This document shows positions 1 to 12,113 of a stretch of DNA of 64,000 nucleotides, in pieces. The notes beneath the pieces were generated by a model. That model was given only the letters and a program-made list of their open reading frames with translations. It was not told the origin of the DNA and ran no database searches. The stretch covers positions 434,001 through 498,000 of the forward strand of contig CAJJDO010000054.1 in NCBI GenBank assembly GCA_905183005.1. The letters run 5' to 3'. This DNA comes from Paramecium pentaurelia (Eukaryota; Ciliophora; Oligohymenophorea; Peniculida; Parameciidae). The position numbers were made by a program, and so were the translations under genes. Each line of letters starts with the position of its first letter. Positions within the stretch are counted from its first letter, which is position 1.

Positions 1-2
1 AT

Positions 3-197
3 TGGGATGCCAGAATTATTAAGCCATTTGCAATGCAAATATTAAAATCTAATCTAGAATCAGATCACACCAAAAGAACAGATAGAATCTTTATGGTATA
101 AGGGGAAATGGATAAAGCTTAAACTGAAAAGGAAAGATTAGAATAACTTTAAAGAAAAGATGCTAACTTGAGAAAAGCTTCAAGGTAAAATGATTGA
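3..197 (+). CDS. Oxysterol-binding protein-related protein, C-terminal end (partial)
   Basis: Only the last 64 residues are inside the window; the gene runs off the left edge. The frame ends at TGA 195-197, with TAA read as Gln. The tail reads like the C-terminus of OSBP-related lipid-transfer proteins: a WDARIIKP stretch, then a basic and acidic helix containing MDKAQTEKERLEQLQRK, matching the family's usual ending (…EA..EK.RLEE.QR). OSBP/ORP proteins move sterols and phosphoinositides between membranes. The lipid-binding pocket and any PH domain lie outside the window, so the ligand cannot be judged. No intron is seen in this stretch. Confidence 0.7.
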
Positions 198-404
198 ATT
201 TCTTTTTAATTAATTATATGTATTCTAAAATATAATTCCTATTTATTCTAATAAATTAAAATGAATTAAATTATAATTTATTTATTTCCATTAAACTTAA
301 TTGAAGTATATTATAATTATATATATAAAAGAAATCAATATAATCATAATAGTAATAATAATAATAACAATAATAAAAATAATAAGTAATACAAAATTAA
401 AAAA

Positions 405-1433
405 TCACTTATACCAAAAACATATAAATAGCATTAATAGGAATTCAACTGGATATATGACATAAATAGCAATTGAATCTATTTTATTTATATTATCTTC
501 ATATATTGTTGTTAATATTACAATTAAATCTAAAACTAAAAGGGCTATTAATTCTATAAAAATTTTCCAATTAATTTTCTTTTCTGTTTAAGTACGATAT
601 AATTTAACACTCTCTTTTCTATGAATATCATAATGATATTTCATATCTAATAATGTACTCATTGTACAAATAGTAATTAATTTTCCATTTAAATCATAAG
701 CAAAAATGAAAATTATGCAAACTAGCTAAAATAATTGTTTCGCAATATAAATTAATAATGTGTGAATTCCAAGAGTAAATAACAATTAAATGATTACATA
801 ACCAATCACTATACAAAAGGAATTATCTTTTAAAGAACATAACTTAGAATCATGACCATTGTGTTTATCTCTGCAAATATAGCAATACTCATGATTACAT
901 GATTTACAAGTCATATGATTGCATCCTCCATTCTTCATAATTTATGTATCACAATTAGGACATTAATGAGTATAATAAAACTCTGAAAAAAAACATAAAA
1001 AGTCATTCTTCAAGTTCTTCAAAAATAACATACAAATCTTATTTATTGATAAACATTTCTTATCATACCATTTGTAATTGCATATTTCACATTCTAAAAA
1101 TTCTTAACATCTGCTGGATGGTAAAAATCCATAAGATTTGCAAGTTTTATTTGGACAAGCTCGGATATCTTAACAACTCTTCAAATAATTTTTAAATGTA
1201 ATATCATTATATCTATCCAATATCTTTTGTTCATTAATTGAATTTAGAAACTCTTGGATTGAATTAGGTTCTTTGCATAGATAATTTAAACAATTAAAGC
1301 TTTATTTCAATAGTTTTTCTGGATTTTATTCAAACCAATCAAATACACAGTTATAACAATATTTACATTAACAGCTTTTCCCAATAACAAAGTTTTAAGT
1401 ATTTTATAAACAAATTATACAAATATCTTCCAT
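405..1433 (-). CDS. RBR/IBR-type zinc-finger protein with C-terminal membrane spans (putative E3 ubiquitin ligase)
   Basis: Intronless frame of 342 residues, ATG at 1433-1431, TGA at 407-405. The N-terminus opens as a RING-like finger (MEDICIICLQN, then CQCKYCYNC). A central Cys-rich part includes ACPNKTC and CEICNYKWYDKKC. It is followed by a typical IBR/RING2-like block: CPNCDTQI, GGCNHMTCKSCNHEYCYIC. In RBR E3 ligases the RING2 cysteine in the C-x2-C…GCNHMTC arrangement accepts ubiquitin; which cysteine would be catalytic here is not resolved. After the fingers there are two to three hydrophobic stretches (around residues 215-260 and 295-340), suggesting membrane anchoring like RNF144/RNF19 relatives. 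E3 activity is inferred from the fold only. Confidence 0.75.
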
Positions 1434-1965
1434 CTTAATTATAATTATTAATCATTGTTAATAAAAAATTTGTTATCTTACAAGCAATTCTGATGCATTA
1501 TGATGCATTGAGTTGATTATAATTTAAATTTTATAATATAATAATATATATTAGCATTTTAGATAACTGTTATATTTTTAACATAAAATGAATATATATA
1601 TTTTAGCATTGCCAAAAAGGTAATAACAAAATTTTATTAATATTTAATAATTTTCATAATAAGCTCTAAAAAGAGGATTGTTCAATATTCTCATTATGAA
1701 GTTAACTTAACACTTAATATTTTGAATTTTATCAATTCAAATCAATAGATTGTGATTTATTGTATATTTATATAAGTACTTCTATTTATTTATTTATAAA
1801 AAGAGGAAAAGATATAATTATCTTGAGATCATAACTGTAAATCTCAAAGAAAAGGTATATAATTAAATAATTTATATTGTTAAAGAGAAGGATTTTATTA
1901 TAAATTAAAATTAGAGTAGAATTTTAACTTAATAAATATAATAATATATTAAGATATTAAAATAA
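1434..1965. other. Intergenic, A+T rich, no gene seen
   Basis: About 530 bases between the divergently arranged zinc-finger gene and the degenerate stretch that follows. I see no conserved reading frame on either strand. It should contain the promoter of the minus-strand zinc-finger gene. Confidence 0.5.
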
Positions 1966-2880
1966 ATGAAGGCTTTAAAATAAATAATTAAAATTTTGGG
2001 ATATTGATTTTGATTATGTGATAAGTCATTTTCTGGAATCTGGAATAATTGTGTATTGTATTTCTAGATTGAACATTAAGGCATCAATATCAATCAAGAC
2101 AGCAAAAACACACACTATAAACAAGATAATTGACAATCTTTGTTTGGTCCTTTAAATGTTGTAAAATAATAATTGTATAAATATAGCTTTAATGTCTTCA
2201 GGTGGTGATGTATTATATAAGTTCTATAACCTATAATAATTATTATTATATTAGACAGTAACATTAGGAGGATACTTTTCTTATGTATAATTCCAATTAA
2301 CAAAATCTCCAGGTGGTTTAGATGGTAATTTAATCCAGACACTTAAACCTTTTGCTCTTTATTAAAGTAATTCCCCTCTTTGATTAATTAAATTTGTCAT
2401 TTAAAATATAAATAACTATATTAAGAAGCATAATATAAGCATAATTTAATTAATTGATGTTGATTACTCTAGATAGGTTAAAGCATAAATGTAGGCTAAT
2501 TCAATTTCTCTAAACATTATATTTTTCAATGAATTCTCTAATGTAAAATGCCTTTCTTTTTGATTTTTGGTACCCACATAGATATACATTACCAACCTAA
2601 TTGTAAGGATCATTACTGATAACACATAATAACTTATGATGGCAGGGAGACAATTCTAAAATTGGTCAAAAACAAATAAACTGCATCTAAACAGTATATT
2701 CCATAGACCATATTAAAGATCATTTAATTGGATGAAAAGAATTCAGTTTTGCATAATTTTTTCAATAATTTTCTTAATATTGCAATAGAGCCTAACAAAG
2801 TGATTTTAGTTATTCCAAATGTTAATAGTGTTGTAATGGCTATAAATGCAAATTAAAATTCATAATACAATTTACGTTGA
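1966..2880 (+). pseudogene. Degenerate protein-coding stretch, product not recognised
   Basis: Several adjacent frames read like ciliate coding sequence but do not join. After ATG 1966 a coding-like frame appears one base out of register and runs to about 2380, containing SSGGDVLYKFYN and LTKSPGGLDGNLIQ. An in-frame TGA interrupts it near 2382. The same frame then resumes to about 2560, with HNISIIQLIDVDYSRQVKAQ. A third part in another frame runs to TGA 2878-2880, with LVKNKQTASKQYIPQTI and NKVILVIPNVNSVVMAIN. I could not place short introns that repair all breaks. It may be a pseudogene, or a real gene with missed introns or sequence errors. The family was not identified. Confidence 0.4.
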
Positions 2881-2999
2881 AACGTTGAATTGTATATATC
2901 TGTAATTCTTTGAACTCTTTAATAATCTAATTACATTTATTTTAATATTAATAATAATTAGTAATATAAAAAATTCATTTCTTATCGAATTATTATTTT

Positions 3000-3726
3000 T
3001 CATTCATAAAATGATTATCTAAATGATCTAAGTGATCTCATTTATTTATTATTAGTTAATTTCCTTTCTGAATTGTTATTGCTTAGAATATGTTATTCTT
3101 ATTAATCATATTAGATTTTTCGAGGAGACATAAAATAACTATTTTTATTTAATTTTTTCATTTATTCTTTTAATAATTCAAATTTCTTTTGATCATCCTC
3201 TTTTATTTTTTAATCATGTAGTATTTTTCTATTTTGTATAATTTTATTTAAATCTTCTTTGCATTTAATAAGCGAACCTTTTTTATTATAATTAACAATT
3301 TTATTAAAACAATTCCTATATTAACTTTACTCATTTCTCAATTAAGTACTCTTACTTCTTTGAAACTTGCTTCTATCTTCTTCCAAATAATTTATACTTT
3401 AACTTACTAATTAATATACTAATTTCCCTAAAGAATTTTATTATTAGGGTATTAAATGAAATAGCTTCTTGCATTGAATTAAATTAGTATATTCAATCTT
3501 TCTTTCTATAATTGTTTCCACCATTTGATTTAAACTGCAGCTCATTAATAATTAAGCTAATAACCAATCTTTAGTTTTAACTCCTTTGACTAATAAAATA
3601 AATGCTTAGACACATTAAAACACATCAGTAGTAGGTTTTGCAATCTAGTTTCAATTAGAAACATTTTACAAGAAATTTGTTTTTATTCAGTTATTTTGCT
3701 ATTAATCTAATAGATTCTTAAGCCAT
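3000..3726 (-). CDS. Hypothetical protein, lysine/glutamine-rich
   Basis: A 233-residue protein read from ATG 3726-3724 to TGA 3002-3000 with one 25-nt GT…TAG intron at 3645-3669. Without removing it the frame hits a TGA almost at once; with it removed the frame is open to the end. The N-terminus is MAQESIRLIAKQLNKNKFL. The middle has a hydrophobic helix-like stretch (VQAFILLVKGVKTKDWLLAQ), not clearly membrane spanning. The C-terminal half is basic, polar and probably coiled-coil (KIKEDDQKKFELLKEQMKKL) and ends with RSLRSFRQSFYE. No domain was recognised and no function is proposed. Confidence 0.65.
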
Positions 3727-4250
3727 TCAGAAAGATAATTAAAATTATAAAAAAGTATTATTTAATAAATAATATGTTTAATTGATCAATTATTCTAAAT
3801 AGAAATGTTGAGATCTTAGTATTTCCTTTTGATTTACTCATTTATAAAGAAGAAAAATAATGTTAAAGAGAAAATATATTAAAAATACCAGAGAATAATC
3901 AAATTTATTATAGAAATAGTTTATATTTATGTATTAGAGTAAATATAAAATATATCTATAATAAATTATAATTGATATTATTCAAAGTAAAATAAGGATG
4001 GATATTAATGTAATCATATTAAATAAATGCTTTATTGATATTCTTATAGATTATTAGAATATTTAGTAAATTTATGAAAGAATGATCATGTAAAACGATC
4101 TTTATATTAATTTCAATAAATATATTTTTTTAAATTATCTTAATTTTTTATTAGATCTCACTTGTATGAATGCATTATTTGTTTAACAATGACTTGAATT
4201 AGTATATATAAATAAATTTTAATATATATCTTTTTATATTAATTTTAATA
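3727..4250. other. Intergenic, A+T rich, divergent promoter region
   Basis: About 520 bases between the divergently transcribed hypothetical gene (start 3726) and the coiled-coil gene (start 4251). No open coding-like frame, repeat or RNA gene is apparent. It must hold both promoters. Confidence 0.5.
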
Positions 4251-7200
4251 ATGAGCAGAACTGCATCAAGATAATAGAGCAGAGCTTCAATTATGCAACC
4301 TTAAGGGCAAACAACGACCCAATAAATCTAATAAGCGGTTTCTACAAGTGCTTCAAAACCTTTACCTTCAGCACCCGTTTCTAATGAAAGAAAATGGCTC
4401 GGTAAGAATCCAGAAGTGGTGTGCTTTTTACTTGCTTTGGAGAATGATAGATTAGTGAGAGAGAACAATGATTTGGTTAAATATATTAATGAATTAAAAC
4501 AAAGTAGTGGAGGCACAATTGATTAATTCAATCAATTAAAGAAATAATATGAAGAAGCATTATAATAGATAAATAAATATAAGTAATAGTAAAATCATAA
4601 TATAGAATTGATATTGATGAATTAAATAAGAGGATACGTTCATTGGAGTAAGAATTGGCTGATGCTAAAGGTAAATATGGACAAGTGGATTAAACATTAC
4701 CTTAGAAATTAGCAGATGCTGAAAGGAAATGGAAAGAGTTTGAGAGTTTGTACAATAACTTAAAATTGAAATATGATACAGATATAAGGGATTGGTAGTT
4801 AAAGTATGATGAATTGAATAGAAAATTATTGGATTGGGAAAGAAGATACGGTATCTTAGAATAATAGATGAGACAAATGCAAGATGATCATGAATTAGAA
4901 TTAAGATCTAGTGGTGATTCAGCTAAATAATATGAAGATTAATTAAAGGAATGGGAATTGAAATAAAATGAATGGGATAATAAATAAAAGGCATTAAGAG
5001 CAGAATAAGATAGATTAAATCAATTATTAAAAAATAAAGATGATGAATATGAAAGATTGAAAGCTTAATTATTAGCAGCCCAAAAAGAATTAGATGAATA
5101 TAAAATTAAATTAAGAGAAAGTGATTAAGCATCTGGATCTAAATTTACAGAATATGAAAGTAAGATAGCAGAATTGAGATTATAAAATTAATAATTGAAT
5201 TAAGATTTAGAGAGATTGAAGAAGAGATATTAAGATTTAGAAGATTAATTAAATAGATTATAATCATAAAATTAGAGTTAGGATTCTAAAGTTAGTGAAT
5301 TGTAATCTAAATGTGGAAATTTAGAGAATGAAGTTGAGAAACTTAATAATGAATTAAGAGATAAAGAATAGGAGATAACAAAATTATAAGGAAAATAAAT
5401 GTAATTGGAATAAAGAAATAAAGAATTAACTGATGAAAATAATTTATTAAGAAAAAAGGTTGCTGATTAAAAAGCTGAGATTGAAAGATTAGAATTAGAA
5501 TTAAGATAAAAAATAAGTGAAATAGAATATTATAATTTGAATTTAGTAAATTAAGATGAAAGAAATAAATAATTATTAAATTAAGTAGATGATCTTTAAT
5601 TTTAATTATAAGATTTTAAAACAAATTATTAATAATTAGAAGAAGATTATAATAGATTATAAAAGAAGAATGAAGATTTAGAGAATAAATGTGCTTTATT
5701 TTCAGCTGAAATTGATAGAATGAAGAATATTATAAAATTAAAGAATTAAGATTTAGAAAAATTAAGAAGATAAATAGGATCACTTGAAATTGAAAAGAAA
5801 TTCTTTGAATAATAAATTGAAGATTTATTAAATAAAATGAAATAGATGTAAGATGAAATAGTGAAACTTAATGAATTATTAAAAGAAAGACTTAAGTAAT
5901 TATAATAATAAAATAATACAATCATATCCTTAAATCATTAATTAGGTGAGATGAAAGCATTATAAACATATTGTGATTAATAAGATAAGAGAATTAATGA
6001 AACTACTAATAAACTTAATGAAGCTTTATTATAATTATAATTTAAAGATATTGAATTAATGAATATATCAGCATTATAGGCTTCAATTTAAGAGAGAGAA
6101 AAATAAGCTGAATTATTGAATAATGAAATTGTTAGATTGTAAAATGATATAATTAATAAATTAAAAGAATCAGATGATTAAAAGGAATAAATTAAAAAAT
6201 TAAATGATGAAATTGCAAGATTAAAAACTTAAGAATAAAATTTACATGATATTGAAAGAAAATTATAAAATGCTGTTGAAGAAATTAATAGATTAGAATC
6301 TTAAAAATCTGATTTAGAAAATTAAGTAACTGTTAATAGATAATCATCACCAAAACATACCATCACAAAAGAAGTACGTATTGAAAAAACATCTGTTTAA
6401 GTTGATACTACAGAAATTGATAAACTTAAATAAGATTTAAGATAAAAATAATTTGAATTAGATTAATTGAACAATTAATTATTAATATCTTAAAATGCAT
6501 TAAAATCTGCAGAAGATTATATTGCTGTTTTATTAAATAGAATTAATATTTTAAATAAAGAAAATGAAGATATGCTTTAAGGAAAATAATAATTAGAAAT
6601 TTAAGTTTAAGATACTAGAACACTTCAAGATAAACTTTAAAATTTAGAAAAAGGATTAACTTAATTTAGAAATGATAATGAAAGAATTTTAAGAGAATTC
6701 AAAGAAAAAAGCAAATTATATGATGATGCAAGATAAAAAATTAGTAAATTAGAAGCTTAAGCTACTGAAGCTAGAGAATTATAAGCTAAATTAAGAGAAA
6801 TTGAAAATAAATTAGTATTTGCTTAAACCAATCAAGAAAGATTAACTGCATAATTAGCTGAAAAGACAGAAGAAAATAATAATTTAAAATAGAATCTCTA
6901 AATTGCTAACAATGAAATAACCAAATTAAGTGAATAACTTCAATAATTATCAGAATAGTAATTTATTTATCTTATAAATTATCTAGAGAACGTTTATTAA
7001 AAGAATAAGTTAATCATTTATTAAATGATAAAGATGCTTTAGATACTTTAAAGAGATAACATGAAGTTCTTATTGCTGACATTTAAAAATCTAATTAGAA
7101 TATTGATCAATTGTAATTTATATATTTATATTTCCCTTTAGAAGTATAGAAAGAGATTCTTTAGATAATTAACTTAAATAGAACTAATAAGAACTTGAGA

Positions 7201-7474
7201 AATTAAGAATATTATAAGAGAAAGTATTTTTTTTTAATATCATTATTTTAGGTTAGATTCTTAGGTGGAGAATGCAATAAATTAAATGATAAATTGGGTA
7301 GAGCTGAAAATGAATTAGATAATTTTAGAAAGAGAGGATAAGAGAATTCTGATCTTAATAAATAGTAATTAAATTTAAATAATATAATTTAGAATAATAG
7401 ATAAAAACGGTTAGATCGAGAGATTAAATAGAGAATTAGAAAATCTAAGAAAATAATTAGATGGTAATTATTGA
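4251..7474 (+). CDS. Long coiled-coil protein
   Basis: A protein of about 1028 residues after removing five GT…TAG introns: 4583-4605, 6958-6986, 7113-7141, 7224-7251 and 7365-7392. Each is required to keep the frame open. The N-terminal 65 residues are low-complexity (Ser, Gln, Thr, Pro). A short conserved-looking segment follows (NERKWLGKNPEVVCFLLALE). From about residue 70 to the end it is almost unbroken heptad-like coiled coil rich in Glu, Lys, Leu and Gln, with no globular domain. Such proteins in ciliates are usually cytoskeletal, basal-body or cortical scaffolds; that is inference. Four of the five introns cluster in the last 520 bases. Confidence 0.8.
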
Positions 7475-7544
7475 TATAAGTTTAATTTAACATTAAAACA
7501 ATAAATAACATTTCTAATATAAGTTCTTTTATAAAATAAATTAT

Positions 7545-8421
7545 ATGTTTACAAAATTAGTTTTCAGATTTAGTACATACAATTTCATTAATGTTACACA
7601 AAAGGGAAAGGTAGCATTGATCTAATTCAACAGACCTAAAGCTATGAATGCTCTTTGTGATGGATTAATTAAAGAATTAAACTAAGTAACTTAGGAAATT
7701 GATTCTAATCCTGAATATGGATCAATTGTTATTACAGGAAATGAAAAAGCATTTGCAGCAGGAGCAGATATTAAAGAAATGTAAGATAAATCATTTCCAT
7801 AAGTTTAAAACATTTAAATGCTTGCATGTAAAAACATTTATTATCTTTAGCTTGGGAAAATTTGACCAATATTAAAAAACCTATTCTTGCAGCAGTAAAT
7901 GGATATGCTTTAGGTGGAGGATTTGAATTAGCTATGATGTGTGATATTATTTATGCAGGAGAAAATGCTAAATTTGGATTACCTGAAATTACTCTTGGAA
8001 CAGTAATATATATAATGATTAAATTAGATTCCAGGATGTGGAGGAACTCAAAGATTAATTAGAGCAGTAGGTAAATCAAAAGCTATGGAAATGACATTAA
8101 CTGGAGAATTCATAGATGCATAAACAGCATTATCTTATGGATTAGTTAGCAAAGTTTTACCAGTGTCAAATTTAGTTGAAGAGACATTAAAAGTAGCTGA
8201 AAAAATAGCATCATTTAGCAAGTAATTTTATTATAAATGATTATTATAGACCAGTTGCTGCATTAATTAAGGATACCATAAATGAAGCAGAAAATATTGG
8301 TTTAAGAGAAGGAGTGAAATATGAAAGAAAAGCATTCTATTCAACATTTGCAACTTAAGATAGAAAAGAAGGAATGAGTGCATTTGTAGAAAAGAGAAAA
8401 CCTTCTTGGACTGATAATTGA
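7545..8421 (+). CDS. ECHS1-like: Enoyl-CoA hydratase, mitochondrial type
   Basis: Hydrates trans-2-enoyl-CoA to 3-hydroxyacyl-CoA in fatty-acid beta-oxidation. The spliced protein is about 266 residues, normal for the crotonase fold. Three GT…TAG introns (7828-7850, 8003-8027, 8222-8249) restore a continuous frame. The first 20 residues (MFTKLVFRFSTYNFINVTQK) are basic and Ser/Thr-rich, as expected for a mitochondrial targeting peptide. Family landmarks in order: NRPKAMNAL, AFAAGADIKEM (oxyanion-hole region), GYALGGGFELAMMCDII with the first catalytic Glu, FGLPEITLGTIPGCGGTQRL with the second catalytic Glu, then GLVSKVLP. It starts 70 bases after the coiled-coil gene and ends 33 bases before the Nudix gene. 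Confidence 0.93.
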
Positions 8422-8454
8422 ATAGTATTATGAAAATATTATCTATAATTAAAT

Positions 8455-9069
8455 ATGTAAGTATAAAAAATTAATGGTTCTGGAGTGATGATCTTTATTG
8501 AATGTAAATAGGAGATTTATCTATTATTGTTAAGTAGTACTGGAAGAGGTGGAATATTCTTTACAGAAGCAGGAGGTAAATTAGAACCAAGATTAAATAC
8601 AGAAGAAAATGCAATTAAAGAATTGTTTGAGGAGACATATGCAACATTTAAAGTAAAAAGTCTTAAGGAATCTAAAAATGTTATTGTTAATAACAAATAT
8701 GTTTGCTTTACTATTTAAATATAAATAGATGATTTGATTGATATTGAAAAGATTATGAGAAATAATAGAAAAATCTTAAATGAATAAAAAGGATTAAATA
8801 GTTTTAGAGAAATGTTTAATTTTGAATTTGTTAAATTGAAACAATTCTTATAATTAAAATAAAAATCAATTCAATCTCATGGTTAATCTATTCCTTTACA
8901 TAAAAGAACAATATGTTCAATTGAAGAATTGATAAAATAAAATATAATAAGAGAGGATTTTACTATTGATATACCAATATCTTAATGTTAGATTCTTTAA
9001 CATTAATTTGAAAATTAAAATGATAAATTACATTCACTAAACAAATAATTTTATCTTAATATTATATGA
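8455..9069 (+). CDS. Nudix hydrolase-like protein
   Basis: Intronless 204-residue frame, ATG 8455 to TGA 9067-9069. The N-terminal half has the Nudix layout: SGVMIFIE, EIYLLLLSSTGRGG, then a Nudix box GGKLEPR…AIKELFEET near residues 41-60. The REUxEE core is present as KELFEE, with Lys for the usual Arg. The spacing from GG to the core differs slightly from the classical 23-residue box, so catalysis is uncertain. Nudix enzymes hydrolyse nucleoside diphosphates linked to another group; the substrate cannot be read here. The C-terminal half is Gln/Lys-rich and unrecognised. The ATG was chosen because it alone precedes the conserved first strand in frame. Confidence 0.7.
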
Positions 9070-9165
9070 TAATATTATATAATTCTAATTATAAATATAT
9101 GAGGAAGTTCCTAAAATAATAATTTAGCAGTTTAATATAAATTAGAAACTCAAATTAAGTATGAA

Positions 9166-10656
9166 TCAATTACATTTTCTATTTCTTAATTTGTAAGGTG
9201 ATTCATTTACTTTTACTTTTTTAGTAATAGATGGTTCAAACTCTTAAACTTGATTTAATGATTGAATTTCAGAAGTATTCTATTAAGAAACAATAAACTT
9301 AGTTATACTCTCTTAATATTCTTCAAGAGATATCTTACCATCTCTATTTTCATCCATTTCTAAAAGTAATTAATCCCATTATTGTTCTTCTTAAACTTAA
9401 ATTTTACCATTAAACATTTTCTTAATCTCTTCAATTTCTAAAAATCCATCCCCATTTAAATCTAATAATTAAAAAGCTTGCTTAAGTTAATCAGCAGAAA
9501 CTAATTTCTTCATATCTACAGCTGCTGTTAAAAATTCAGTAAATTCTATGAAACCATTCTTATCAGTATCTATTCTACTAAATAATTCTCTAATATCAAT
9601 TCCATTTTAACAATATTCCTACAATTCTTCCATGCTTAATTTACCATCACCATTTTTATCCAATTCTTAGAAAGTTTTCCTCAATTATCTTTATTATTCT
9701 TAAGTTAAATTTTATTGAATCATAAGATGAAGTGTAGCCTAAACCAATTTGCTTTCACAACGAAAATTTGAGAAATGTTAAAGTCTAAACTACATCTCCT
9801 TAGTAGATATTTCTTTAGAACCTACTTCACTTTTCTTTTAAATCCATTCACTTTCTAAAGCTTTTTAAGCACTATACCTCTTTGTAGGGTTATATTATAA
9901 TAAATTTTTTAATAAATTTTTAGCCTCTACTGAGACTGTTTTCCATATCTTCTATTTCATATTGAATTTCCAAGATATTATTTTTTTCTCTATTTCATTT
10001 GTATTTTAACCAGGAAAGGGAGTTTCTCCAGATAATAATATATATAAAATGACACCGCAAGACCATAAATCACATTTTTTATCATAACCTTTCTCTAACA
10101 AAACTTCTGGTGCTGCATAATCAATAGTTCCTATTCTTTATTTGATAAAATCAATATTTGTAATGTCTTTACTTAAACCCCAATCAATTATCTTGATATG
10201 TTAATCAGTAGGATCAATCAAAATATTTTCTGGTTTAATATCTCTATGAACAATATTTTTATCATGTGCATATGCAATCCCACTTAGAATTTATTTAAAT
10301 ATAAATCTAACCTCCTCTTCTGAGAATGGTTTATTTGACTTAATTCTTTTATGAATTTCATCAAATAATTCAACTCCATCACATAATTAACTAATAATAT
10401 AATAGAACTATTCATCTTAGGATATTTCATAAACAGCCATGATATTTGGATGATCTAATTTTTACATGTTCTCAATTTCATTCTAAATTGTACAGTCCTT
10501 TTTAGCTATTATCTTTAATGCCCGTAATTCATTGGCTTGATTTTTCACTTTGTATACCTTCCCAAATGTGCCCTAGCCTATTTAGTTGATTTTCTCATAT
10601 CTAGACATAATATCATCACGTATATTGACTATCAGATTTCCTGAATTGACTATCAT
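9166..10656 (-). CDS. Calcium-dependent protein kinase (CDPK) with four EF-hands
   Basis: Intronless, 496 residues, ATG 10656-10654, TGA 9168-9166. The kinase domain has a Gly loop GQGTFGKVYK, the VAIK-type lysine in RALKII (about K48), HRDIKPEN (about 137-144) and AAPE. Four EF-hand loops follow: DKNGDGKLSMEE, DTDKNGFIEFTE, DLNGDGFLEIEE and DENRDGKISLEE, all with usable Ca2+ ligands. This is the alveolate and plant CDPK layout: Ca2+ binding to the C-terminal lobe relieves autoinhibition by the junction helix. The metal-binding DFG motif reads DWG (about residue 158). No N-terminal glycine for myristoylation follows the initiator Met. A start at 10608 is possible, but the upstream residues fit the usual CDPK leader. 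Confidence 0.92.
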
Positions 10657-11189
10657 AATTTAATTTAAGTATTGCAAACATATATTATTTAGTATTAATA
10701 ATTTATTTTAAACTATTATTTTATAATGATTTAGTAAAATAATATTACTTAATTATTTATAAATGGTATATATTAATGTAGTGATATTATATAACATAAT
10801 CATAAATATGAGATAATATTTCTTAATTACTATAGAATCTTTCATTTAATTTTTATTTTCTTTTCAAAAAAATAATTTACTGTAAATTTCAAGAATGAAA
10901 TCATATTAAAATTGAAACATTATTTATTTTCTAGATGTTTGGTTTCGCAGTGCACTTGATTTAATTTGATTAGTTTAATTTCATAAATTTAGAATAAATA
11001 CTTTCTTTATTACTCCTTTATAATGAAAAGATTTAACAAAGAAATTGGATTAATCTATTATAATAATTATTATATTATTCTAATTGTCAGAGAAAATAGT
11101 TGTTTTAGTAATTATTATATTTTGGGTATAAATATTTAATATCTATTATAAATTATCATTAATGATAACATTATCTATTTGATAAATTA
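10657..11189. other. Intergenic, A+T rich, no gene seen
   Basis: About 530 bases between two minus-strand genes, containing the presumed CDPK promoter and the 3' end of the Myb gene. No convincing frame on either strand. Confidence 0.5.
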
Positions 11190-12113
11190 TCATTCTTAAC
11201 CACTAAGTTATTATTGATCATCTCTCACATTTGATTCCATTAATTATTATTAAGATTCCATTTTTTAATTCAAAACTTGCTATTACTATTAGAACTACTT
11301 TTAATTTGAATCTTAAGATTGCTCAACATTTTCATTCTCTTATTAAGATTATTTTTATTGTTTAGAATCACTCAACATTTATTCTTTCATCTTTCTTCTT
11401 ACAATATTATTCTAATTTAAATAATGCAACTTACATTTACTAAATATTTTGAATAAGGATTGAATTTTTAATGATGAGAACGACATTATGAAGGAGATCT
11501 AGACTTAATAATATCAGACATGAGTTTAAAAATTTTATTTGTTTTTTTTAACTCTGAACTTTCCATAACATCTCTATGTTATTATAAAAATGTTAAATAG
11601 ACTTAATGTTCTTAAGCACTCCAATGACCTTTAATTTAAAAATATAAAAATACCATTATTAAACTAAGGATTATGTGATTTTTTAATATGTTTTCTTTTT
11701 ATTTTATTATCCCCGAGATCTTTTGTTTGACTATAATTGATATTTTCAATACCCTAATTAATAATCTATTTTACTTAGAATTGATTTAGTAATGCTGCAT
11801 TTAACATAAGTTATTATTATAAAAGTTGTTGGGTAAACAAATCCATAACTCTAGGTTCTTCTTAAATTAGTGGGATGTTATTCATTTATGAATAGAATGA
11901 TGACTACATTTGCTTTATTTACTCTAATTAAACAGTTTAAAGAAAGAAGTCTGGATTCTACATCATTTATGTAAATTGTGGTAATAAAAAGTGAGGATCA
12001 ATCTCTGGTTTGTTTATTTCTATTTATAAATATTATTTATTACAAAGACAGGGAGAATTTTCTTCAATTAGTGGAACTATACAATCTTTTGAAGATGGGT
12101 TAAGACGATCCAT
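11190..12113 (-). CDS. SHAQKYF-class Myb-like DNA-binding protein with Gln-rich tail
   Basis: A 283-residue protein from ATG 12113-12111 to TGA 11192-11190 with three introns: 12020-12043, 11629-11653 and 11412-11434. The middle one ends AAG, not TAG. Splicing assembles a single Myb/SANT repeat at about residues 145-205: GHWSAQEHQVYLTFLQQH, a central helix with TNKIFKLMSDIIKSRSPSQ, and CRSHHQKF. The last is the counterpart of the RSHAQKYF signature of one-repeat Myb transcription factors known from plants and amoebae. The repeat has one clear Trp, with later aromatic positions replaced. The N-terminal part is Gln/Met-rich and a basic KIKRKHIKK precedes the Myb repeat. The C-terminus is very Gln-rich. 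Role: probable DNA-binding regulator. Confidence 0.75.

Noticed and set aside
2115..2342. 75-codon minus-strand ORF over the degenerate stretch.
   Set aside because: Ile/Leu/His-rich composition typical of the reverse complement of ciliate coding DNA. The plus strand reads better.
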